A stretch of DNA of 64,000 bases from Noviluteimonas gilva (GTDB lineage Bacteria; Pseudomonadota; Gammaproteobacteria; Xanthomonadales; Xanthomonadaceae). Position numbers and translations under genes: made by a program. How positions within the stretch are numbered: position 1 is the first letter of the stretch; each line of letters begins with the position of its first letter. Location: contig NZ_WOXT01000001.1 in NCBI RefSeq assembly GCF_009740395.1, positions 926,464 to 990,463 of the forward strand, in the 5' to 3' direction. The notes beneath the pieces were generated by a model that was not told the origin of the DNA, ran no database searches, and saw nothing but the letters and a program-made list of their open reading frames with translations. Positions 54,588-62,030 of this stretch are shown here, in pieces.

Positions 54588-57140
54588 TTACCAACCGAAG
54601 CCGACGCCGGCGCCGGCCGAGGCTTCGTCGTCGCTGAACGCGCCGCCGAGCGTGACCGTCATCTTTTCGCCGATCGCGCGCTGGTAACCGATCGACAGCG
54701 CCTGCGAGCTGCCGCTGAAACCGACGCCCACGCCGACGCGATTGGTCTGGTGCACGCCTGCCGCGCTCGTCGCCATGTTGAGCATCGCGGCGTTCATCGC
54801 GCCCATCTGGTCGATGCGTTCGTCGGTTTTGTCGAAGCGCTTGTTCACCTGGCTGCGCAGATCGTCGACGGCCTGCAACGGCGCGGCGACGAGATCGGCG
54901 AAGACCGCGTCGGTGTACGCACGCGACTCGTTGAGCGTGCGCGCGTCGCCTTCGTTCATCTGGCCGACGTTGGCCGCATCGGTATCGGCCGTGCCCGCCG
55001 CGACGTTGGTCACCTGGCGCTCGTGGCCCTGCGAACCGACGGAAACGGTGTTCGCGCGATCGGCGACCGAACCTTGGCCGAGCGCGACGGAATTCGTCGC
55101 CGCGGCGGTGACCGTTGCGCCTGCACCGATCGCCGTGCCACCGCTCGCCTGCACCGACGTGTTCTGACCGACGGCGACGGAGTTCGCCGACGTCGCTGCG
55201 GCATTGCTGCCGACCGCGACGCCACCGGTGCCGGTGGACTGCGCGTTCGAACCGATCGCGACGCCGCCGGTGCCCGTGCCCGCATTCGCATCGTCGGAAC
55301 CCGGCAGGCCGCCGTCGACGTCGACATGGCTGTCGTCGCCGCCGGTGCCGCCGGGCGCCGCGTTTTCGAGATCCGTCACGCGATCGTCGAGCGCGGTGAG
55401 CTGCGCGAGGTAGGTCTGGCCAAACGCGTACAGCTGCGCGCCGTTGATCGCATCCAGGCTGGTCGCGCTGATCATGCCGGCGCGCACGTTGGTCAGCGTC
55501 GTGCCGCCGAAGCCGCCGAAGCTCACGCGATCGGCGGTCATCGAGTCGTACGTCACCGCGTGCAGCGTGCTGCCGTCGGTGTCGACCAGGCCCGCCGCGC
55601 GCAACTGGCGCACGTTCACCGCGTCGAAATCTTCCGTGCCGTCGGCGACGTGCGTGAGCTGGCGTTCGAAGCCGTCGCTGCCGATCGACACCGAGTTCGC
55701 ACGATCGGCGACCGAGTTCGAACCCAGCGCGACCGCGTTGTCGGCCGACGCGCTGGCGTGCGCACCGAGCGCGACGCTCGCCGCGCCGCTGGCATCGCTG
55801 CCGAAGCCCATCGCGGCGCTTTCGTCGCCGATCGCGGCGGCGTTGTAACCGTTCGCCGTCGCGTATTCGCCGCGCGCCATCGCGCCATTGCCGACGGCCG
55901 TCGAAGCGGTGCCGAGCGCGTTGCTGTAGTTGCCCACGGCGGTCGACTGATCGGACTCGGCCATCGACATCGCGCCGACCGCGAGGCTGTCCAAACCGAT
56001 CGCCTGGCTCAGCGTGCCCATCGCGGTGGCCTGGTCGGCCATCGCCTGCGCGCCGGCGCCGACCGCGGTTGCGCCCTGGCCATCGGCGAAGGAACGCACG
56101 AGATCGCCGTCCCACACGCTGCCGTCGTCGGACGCGCCGACGAAATACGCGCCGCCGAGCACGGTGCTGTTCGCGCTGAGCGCGACCGCGCCGACGCCGA
56201 CCGCCGTCGACGCGAAGCCGTCGGCTTCGGCGAAGGAACCGATCGCGTTGGCGTAGTCGTACTGCGCGTACGCGCCGGTGCCGATCGCGCTGCTCCAGAA
56301 GCCTTCGGCCTGGGTGAACGAACCGATCGCCGTCGCGCTTTCGCCCGCGGCGTAGCTGCCCACGCCGATCGCGGTGGACGCCATGCCGTACGCGTACGAG
56401 GCCAGGCCCATCGCGGTGGCCTGCTCGCCGCGCGCGACGGCCGCTTCGCCGACCGCGACCGCGTCGTCGCCATCGGCGACCGCGCCGGTGCCGAGCGCCG
56501 TGCTGAAGTTGCCGGACGCCACCGAACCAGTGCCGACCGCAACGGACAGCGCGCCGGTCGCCTGCGTGTTGTGCCAGCCGGCGATCCAGTTGGTCGCGCC
56601 GCCGATGGCGACCGCGCCGTTGCCCGAGGCGATCGACATCGTGCCGATCGCGATGTCCTGCGAGGTCAGCGCCTGCGCGCTGTAACCCAGCGCGACGGTC
56701 CATTCGCCGGTGGCCATCGCGCCCCAGCCGAAGCCGATGGACTGGTTGCCCAGCGCCTTGGTGTACGGGCCGGCGGCGACCGAACCCCAACCCGCTTCGG
56801 TCGCGTCGTTGTCGGCCGAACCGTTGGAGGAGAAGTAATCCAGGCCGTCGTTGTCCGGCACCGGCGGCGGGCCTTCCTCGCCCGGCGCCGGCTTCAGTGC
56901 GACGACCGGCTGCGCGCCGGTCGCCAGCATGGCGTTGGGCGTGGCGACCACGGGCGCACGCGTGCATTCCAACACTGCGCGATAAAGGCCATTGGCGTCG
57001 GGTTCTGCGGACTCGACGACGCGACAATCGTCGCGCGTGGAGGTGGGTTCGACGTCCTGTCGGGCGGCCTGCTGCGCGAGCGCGGCGGGCGGCGTGGCGA
57101 TCATCAACAGCAGTGCGGCATACAACTTCGTGCGTGGCAT
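54588..57140 (-). CDS. Trimeric autotransporter adhesin (YadA family)
   Basis: 850 residues. Signal peptide ends at AALAQQ (about 23). A short N-terminal region with two Cys precedes a long head of about 25 heptad-to-14-residue Hep/Hag turns (ATAMGLASYAYGMASTAIGV, VAVGQNTSVQ). Two neck motifs occur: FERQLTHVADGTEDFDAVNV (about residue 545) and a near copy HERQVTNVAAGTADTDAANV (about 720). A coiled stalk (DDLRSQVNKRFDKTDERIDQ) leads to the YadA anchor barrel ending GAGVGFGW. It should form a trimer in the outer membrane that binds host or other cells. The regulator gene lies 84 bases upstream. Confidence 0.93.
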   Translation of the reverse strand: MPRTKLYAALLLMIATPPAALAQQAARQDVEPTSTRDDCRVVESAEPDANGLYRAVLECTRAPVVATPNAMLATGAQPVVALKPAPGEEGPPPVPDNDGLDYFSSNGSADNDATEAGWGSVAAGPYTKALGNQSIGFGWGAMATGEWTVALGYSAQALTSQDIAIGTMSIASGNGAVAIGGATNWIAGWHNTQATGALSVAVGTGSVASGNFSTALGTGAVADGDDAVAVGEAAVARGEQATAMGLASYAYGMASTAIGVGSYAAGESATAIGSFTQAEGFWSSAIGTGAYAQYDYANAIGSFAEADGFASTAVGVGAVALSANSTVLGGAYFVGASDDGSVWDGDLVRSFADGQGATAVGAGAQAMADQATAMGTLSQAIGLDSLAVGAMSMAESDQSTAVGNYSNALGTASTAVGNGAMARGEYATANGYNAAAIGDESAAMGFGSDASGAASVALGAHASASADNAVALGSNSVADRANSVSIGSDGFERQLTHVADGTEDFDAVNVRQLRAAGLVDTDGSTLHAVTYDSMTADRVSFGGFGGTTLTNVRAGMISATSLDAINGAQLYAFGQTYLAQLTALDDRVTDLENAAPGGTGGDDSHVDVDGGLPGSDDANAGTGTGGVAIGSNAQSTGTGGVAVGSNAAATSANSVAVGQNTSVQASGGTAIGAGATVTAAATNSVALGQGSVADRANTVSVGSQGHERQVTNVAAGTADTDAANVGQMNEGDARTLNESRAYTDAVFADLVAAPLQAVDDLRSQVNKRFDKTDERIDQMGAMNAAMLNMATSAAGVHQTNRVGVGVGFSGSSQALSIGYQRAIGEKMTVTLGGAFSDDEASAGAGVGFGW

Positions 57141-57224
57141 CGGGCGTCTCGCGACAGGGGTGGGTGAGCCCCCGACGCTGGCACGCACCCCGGCGCGCGC
57201 CATTCCAAACGCATGACGATCGCT

Positions 57225-59633
57225 TTACAGGCGCGTTACCACGGGCCTTTCGCCGGCCAGGCGGCGCGCGACGGCGAGTGCGGCCTGCTGTTGGCCGGCC
57301 TGTTGCAGGTGCGTGTAGAGGGCGACCTGCAACAACGCGAGTTCGAAATCGCGATCGGCCCAGGGCGCGACGCGACCGACGAGCGCCGTCGCCTCGTCCA
57401 GTCGTCCCTGCGAAAGCAGCCAACGCGCGCGTGCGGCGACCGCGTTGGCGATCATCCCGGGCACGCCGCTCGCCTCGGCGATGTCGATGGCGGATTTGTA
57501 CGCGGCATCGGCGGCGCGTTCGTCGCCTCCCCGACGGTGGCGTACGGCGACGGCGAGTTGTTTGGTCAGCGGATCGTTGTCGGCGGCCGAGTCGTTCGGC
57601 GGTGTCGGCAAGTCCGCATCGAGCGCCGCTTCCTGCACGCGCCAGGCGACCCACGCGCGCAAGCGGCCGTTGCGTTCGGCCGGCCAGTCGCGCAATGCCT
57701 GCGTGCCGATCCGCGCGGCCGTCGCCAGCTCGCCGCGTTGGCGCGCCAGTTCCATCTCCAGGTATTCGTGGCGATGGAAATCGCCGTGCGAGGCGGCGCG
57801 CGACTGCGGCAGGCGCAGCAACTTGTCCGCTTCCTGCAGGCGGCCGATGGCGATCAGGGTTTCGGCGCGGCCGAGCAACGCATCGGCGACATGCGCCGGA
57901 TCGCGAAGGCGATCGCGCACGGCCCACGCGCGGTCGCTCACGGCCAGCGCCTGGTCGGGTTGCAGCAGCAGCAAATGCATCGCGACGAGCATGTTGCGCA
58001 CGCCGGACAACTCCACCGTCGCATCGAGCGCCTTGAAGTCGCGCTCGGCTTTTTCGAAGGATTGCGCGGCCTGCTGCGGATGGTCGCGTTGCATTTCGAG
58101 CACGCCGAGATTGCCGTCGACCTTCGCGACCGACAGCCGATCGCCCGCGCGCAGCAGTTGCACGCGCGCGCTGCCGAGGTCGGCGAGCGCGTCGTCGAAG
58201 CGGCCCTGCGCCATGCGCGCGGTGCCGCGTCCGATCAGTGCGCGGCCTAGCTCACTTGCGTTGGGCGTCGGTGCGAACGCGGCGATCGCGCGATCGAAAC
58301 TGCGTTCGGCTTCGGCGTAGCGATCCAGGCGCATCAACAAGCGACCTTGCAAGGCTTCCAGTTGCGCGCGCAGCGTGGCGTCGGCCTGCACGTCGGGCAG
58401 TTGCAGCAGGCGCGTGGTTTTCTCGAGGCCGTCCACGTGCCGGCCATCGGCGAAATCGACCTGCGCGAGGCGGTATTGCAGTTGCGGCGTCAGGCGTTGC
58501 GCGAGCGGCGCGTCGAGCAGCAGGCGGCGTGCGGTTTCGGGATCGTTCGCGAGCAAGGCCGATTGCGCGCGCTGCAGGCGTTCGTCGAAATCCCGCGCGC
58601 CAAGCGCTCGCGTGCCCTGCGCGCTGTCGGGCGAGCCGCCGCCGATCGCGGCGAGCAACAGATCGGTCGCCTGCCGCGTCGCGCCGACGAGATCGGTGGC
58701 CGTCGCGCGGCCGGCAATGGTGTGTCCGTTCGCATCGCGCGCCGTCAGCGACACATCCCAACGCTGCCGCACGTTGCGCGCACGCGATTCGACGATCCAC
58801 GCCGCCGGCGAATCCTGCCGCATGCGCTGCGCATCCATTGTCGGGCCGTGCGCGCGCAACAGGGCGAGCGTCGCTTCGCTCGACCACACGGGTTGATTCG
58901 CGCGGCGCAAGCGATCGACGACGAAATCCATCATGCCCAGGCGCGCCCACGCGGCGGTGTCGTCGCCTTCCACCTGCATCGGCAAGATGATGATGGCGTC
59001 GCGCGATTGGGTGGCGACGGCGTTGGCCTTCGACCACGGCAGATGCGGCCATGCGACATACGTGGCGATCGAGAACAAAGCGATGAATGCGAGTGCGAGC
59101 GGGAGCCAGCGGCGTGGTTTTGGCGGGACGACGACGGCAGCGTGTTCGGGCGCGCGATCATCGTTCGCTGCACGATGCGGCGGTGGTTCTTCGGTGCGTG
59201 GTTCGACGATGGGAGGCGCGACGACAGCAGACGCAACGATGGCCGGCGCAACAACCACGGGTTCGACGACGGCCGGCTCCGCAACAACCTCTTCGCCGAG
59301 CACCTCGACGTCCATCGCCCAACGGAACCCGAAGCGCGGCACGGTGCGAATCGCACGCTGCTCCTGCCCGTCATCGCCGACCGCGCGCCGCGCGCGCAAC
59401 ACAACCTGCGCCAGCTGCGCATCGGAGACATCGGGCCGGCCGAAGACCGCGCGCACCAGTTCATCGCGGCCGACGGCGCGGTCGCGATGTTCGATCAGGG
59501 TCTGCAGGCATTCGAAAACGCGCGCAGGAAGCGGCTGCGGCACGCCGTCCAGGCGGAGCTCGCGTCGCGCGAGGTCGAGCACGCGCGCACCGAAACGGTA
59601 GCGGGCGGAAGTCGGCTCGGGGCGGTGTCGCAT
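57225..59633 (-). CDS. Membrane-anchored winged-helix regulator with TPR sensor (CadC/ToxR-like)
   Basis: 802 residues from the ATG at 59633. The winged-helix DNA-binding domain is residues 10-107 (YRFGARVLDLARRELRLDG to RTVPRFGFRWAM), of the OmpR/ToxR class without a receiver. A Val/Pro/Glu/Ala repeat linker (about 112-150) and a transmembrane helix (about 176-196) put the rest outside the inner membrane. That part is about 600 residues of TPR-like repeats (for example ALQGRLLMRLDRYAEAERSF). It probably senses envelope state and may switch on the adhesin gene 84 bases downstream. I infer this from position only. Confidence 0.85.
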   Translation of the reverse strand: MRHRPEPTSARYRFGARVLDLARRELRLDGVPQPLPARVFECLQTLIEHRDRAVGRDELVRAVFGRPDVSDAQLAQVVLRARRAVGDDGQEQRAIRTVPRFGFRWAMDVEVLGEEVVAEPAVVEPVVVAPAIVASAVVAPPIVEPRTEEPPPHRAANDDRAPEHAAVVVPPKPRRWLPLALAFIALFSIATYVAWPHLPWSKANAVATQSRDAIIILPMQVEGDDTAAWARLGMMDFVVDRLRRANQPVWSSEATLALLRAHGPTMDAQRMRQDSPAAWIVESRARNVRQRWDVSLTARDANGHTIAGRATATDLVGATRQATDLLLAAIGGGSPDSAQGTRALGARDFDERLQRAQSALLANDPETARRLLLDAPLAQRLTPQLQYRLAQVDFADGRHVDGLEKTTRLLQLPDVQADATLRAQLEALQGRLLMRLDRYAEAERSFDRAIAAFAPTPNASELGRALIGRGTARMAQGRFDDALADLGSARVQLLRAGDRLSVAKVDGNLGVLEMQRDHPQQAAQSFEKAERDFKALDATVELSGVRNMLVAMHLLLLQPDQALAVSDRAWAVRDRLRDPAHVADALLGRAETLIAIGRLQEADKLLRLPQSRAASHGDFHRHEYLEMELARQRGELATAARIGTQALRDWPAERNGRLRAWVAWRVQEAALDADLPTPPNDSAADNDPLTKQLAVAVRHRRGGDERAADAAYKSAIDIAEASGVPGMIANAVAARARWLLSQGRLDEATALVGRVAPWADRDFELALLQVALYTHLQQAGQQQAALAVARRLAGERPVVTRL

Positions 59634-59748
59634 GCGGTCGAAGGCCAGCGGGAGCCGCCGCGCCGGGAACCACGTCCAGTGGAACGCGAGGCGGGGGCCG
59701 TGCAAAGGAGCGCCCGATCCTAGGGGCTGCGTGCTGCGAACGCCCGCG

Positions 59749-59760
59749 AAATAATTAAAT
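59749..59760. promoter_or_regulatory. AT-only 12-base tract in the divergent regulator/ybeD gap
   Basis: AAATAATTAAAT stands in a very GC-rich context. It lies 56 bases before the ybeD ATG and 116 before the regulator ATG on the other strand, and could provide the -10 region for either. No matching -35 hexamer was found. Confidence 0.3.
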
Positions 59761-59815
59761 GGAGCGTCGTACTGTCGGGGTTGGGTTCGCCGGATCACGG
59801 TCCCATAATCCGGCG

Positions 59816-60094
59816 ATGGAGATCAAGTCCGACAACCCCGAGCACGGCTTCCAGTTTCCCGGCACCTTCGAGCTCTCCGCCATGGGCTCGGCCGACAAGG
59901 ACCTGCAGGCCGAACTCCCGCGGCTGCTGATGGACGCGGGCATCGACGTGGTGAGCGAATCGGTCAGCTGGAAGCACTCTTCCAACGGCAAGTACGTCTC
60001 GGTGCGCATCGCCTTCAAAGCCGACTCACGCGAGCAGTACGACGCCGCGCACGCGGCCCTGCGCGCGCATCCCGAGGTGAAGTGGACGCTGTGA
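59816..60094 (+). CDS. ybeD: YbeD (UPF0250, DUF493) family protein
   Basis: 92 residues from the ATG at 59816; an upstream in-frame start lacks conservation. YbeD has an ACT-like fold ([40 protein letters not shown]). Known YbeD is coded with lipB, as here; its function may be in lipoate or amino-acid sensing but is not settled. The stop overlaps the lipB GTG. Confidence 0.93.
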   Translation: MEIKSDNPEHGFQFPGTFELSAMGSADKDLQAELPRLLMDAGIDVVSESVSWKHSSNGKYVSVRIAFKADSREQYDAAHAALRAHPEVKWTL

Positions 60095-60795
60095 GCGTCG
60101 CCGCCGCGCCGGATGTGGCCGTTGCGCGCGCGATCGCCGCGCCCCCGGCGCACGTGCGCGACCTCGGCCGCATGGCCTACGAACCGGTTTGGCGCGCGAT
60201 GCAGGCCTTCACCGATGCGCGCACCGAACAAACGCCCGACGAAATCTGGCTGGTCGAGCACGATCCGGTGTTCACGCTGGGCCAGGCCGGCAAGCCTGAA
60301 CACGTGCTGATGCCGGGAGATATCCCCGTGATCCACGTCGATCGCGGCGGGCAGGTCACGTACCACGGCCCGGGCCAGATCGTCGCCTACCCCTTGCTCG
60401 ACCTCAAACGGCTGAAGGTGGGCGTGCGCGAGTACGTCCACCGCATCGAACAGGCCGTCATCGACACCCTGGGCGACTGGAACATCGTGGCGCAGCGCCG
60501 CGACGGCGCGCCCGGTGTCTATGTGAACGATGCGAAGGTCGCCGCCCTGGGCATCCGCGTGCGCCGCGGCTGCACCTTCCACGGCCTCGCATTCAACATC
60601 GCGATGGACCTGGAGCCCTTCCGCCGGATCAATCCGTGCGGTTATGCGGGCCTGCAGGTGGTCGCGATGGACGACCTGGGCGGCCCGAACGACCTCGACG
60701 CCGTCAAACCCAAGCTGCTGGAGCACCTCGCCGTACAATTCGGCCTGCGGCTCCAGCCCGCGCCCCCCGAATTGTTCGCGACACCTTCCCCATGA
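60091..60795 (+). CDS. lipB: Octanoyl-[acyl carrier protein]:protein transferase LipB
   Basis: 234 residues from GTG 60091, which overlaps the ybeD stop (GTGA); GTG 60082 is possible. It moves octanoyl from ACP to lipoyl domains. The conserved [20 protein letters not shown] and the catalytic Cys in [11 protein letters not shown] are present, along with the Lys in [13 protein letters not shown] that pairs with it. The stop overlaps lipA by four bases, so the three genes form one coupled unit. Confidence 0.96.
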   Translation: MSVAAAPDVAVARAIAAPPAHVRDLGRMAYEPVWRAMQAFTDARTEQTPDEIWLVEHDPVFTLGQAGKPEHVLMPGDIPVIHVDRGGQVTYHGPGQIVAYPLLDLKRLKVGVREYVHRIEQAVIDTLGDWNIVAQRRDGAPGVYVNDAKVAALGIRVRRGCTFHGLAFNIAMDLEPFRRINPCGYAGLQVVAMDDLGGPNDLDAVKPKLLEHLAVQFGLRLQPAPPELFATPSP

Positions 60796-61799
60796 GCGAA
60801 ACCGAGTCCAAGGCCATCCCGCTGACCATCGTCGGCGATGCCGCACCGTCGCTCGTGCCGGGCGCGAAGCAAATCGCGGGCGACAAGATCGCGCGCTCGC
60901 CGGTGCAGTTCGCCGACACGCCGGTGTTGCGCAAGCCGTCCTGGATCCGCGTGCGCATCCCGTCGGGCAACTCGGTGGCCAACCTCAAGGCCAAGCTGCG
61001 CGAGAACCGCCTGGTCACGGTGTGCGAGGAAGCCAGCTGCCCGAACATCCACGAGTGCTTCAGCCACGGCACCGCGACTTTCATGATCCTCGGCGAGGTG
61101 TGCACGCGCCGCTGCTCGTTCTGCGACGTCGCCCACGGCCGCCCGAAACCGCCGGATGCCGGCGAGCCCCTGCACCTGGCGACGACCATCGCCGACATGG
61201 GCCTGAAGTACGTCGTGATCACCTCCGTCGACCGCGACGACCTGCGCGACGGTGGTGCCCAGCACTTCGTCGACTGCATCAGCGCGGTGCGCCACCACAG
61301 CCCGCGCACGAAGATCGAGATCCTCACGCCCGACTTCCGCGGCAAGGGCCGCATGGACCGCGCGCTGGAAATCCTCGCGAACAACCCGCCGGATGTGTTC
61401 AACCATAATGTCGAGACGGTGCCGGATCTTTATTCGAACGTCCGCCCCGGCGCCGACTACACCTGGTCGCTGACGCTGCTGAAGAAGTTCAAGGCGCAGC
61501 ATCCCGACGTCGCCACCAAGTCCGGGATCATGCTCGGGCTGGGCGAGACGATGGAGCAGGTGCAGGCGACGCTGCGCAACCTGCGCGCGCACGACGTCGA
61601 CATGATCACCATCGGCCAGTACCTCCAGCCCAGCCCGCACCACCATCCGGTGCTGCGTTACTGGACGCCCGACGAGTTCAAGGCGCTCGAGGTGTACGGC
61701 ATGTCGCTCGGCTTCACCCACGTGGCCTCGGGGCCGTTGGTGCGCTCGTCGTACCACGCCGACCGGCAGGCGATAGACGCGGGCTTCGTCGCGGCGTAA
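60792..61799 (+). CDS. lipA: Lipoyl synthase LipA
   Basis: 335 residues. Radical SAM enzyme that inserts two sulfurs into octanoyl-lysine. Auxiliary cluster Cys are in [15 protein letters not shown]; the SAM cluster is in [16 protein letters not shown]-terminal [12 protein letters not shown] with RSSYHA holds the Ser ligand of the auxiliary cluster. The N-terminal 60 residues are variable. The intergenic region after it (61800-62030) holds a short direct repeat TTCGGATTC at 61810-61827 and no gene. Confidence 0.98.
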   Translation: MSETESKAIPLTIVGDAAPSLVPGAKQIAGDKIARSPVQFADTPVLRKPSWIRVRIPSGNSVANLKAKLRENRLVTVCEEASCPNIHECFSHGTATFMILGEVCTRRCSFCDVAHGRPKPPDAGEPLHLATTIADMGLKYVVITSVDRDDLRDGGAQHFVDCISAVRHHSPRTKIEILTPDFRGKGRMDRALEILANNPPDVFNHNVETVPDLYSNVRPGADYTWSLTLLKKFKAQHPDVATKSGIMLGLGETMEQVQATLRNLRAHDVDMITIGQYLQPSPHHHPVLRYWTPDEFKALEVYGMSLGFTHVASGPLVRSSYHADRQAIDAGFVAA

Positions 61800-62030
61800 A
61801 GGCCCGGTTCGGATTCGTCTTCGGATTCCGTTAAAGCGGCGCGAAAGCGGGTGTGCGGACTGAACCGTACCCACCGTCTGAACGCTCAGTCTCACCTTTT
61901 GCCGCTGGCGCAGCGCCGAAACTTTCGGCACTGTCGAACCATCGGTGCCGGTCGCAGTCTGACTGCCGTCGCACCTGCCTCACCCCGTTGTTCCCCTTGT
62001 CGGCCCGCCCCACCGGGCCCGGAAGCGCCC

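Noticed and set aside
54529-57927. Very long open frames opposite or shifted against the adhesin (over 1100 and 800 codons)
   Set aside because: They are Arg/Ala/Gly-rich shadows caused by high GC and by the repeated codons of the adhesin; no motifs, and the YadA frame is certain.
48640-59815. Direct repeats or att sites bordering the adhesin module
   Set aside because: I compared the sequence near 48650-48770 with 59640-59815 by eye and saw no shared direct repeat, integrase or insertion sequence.
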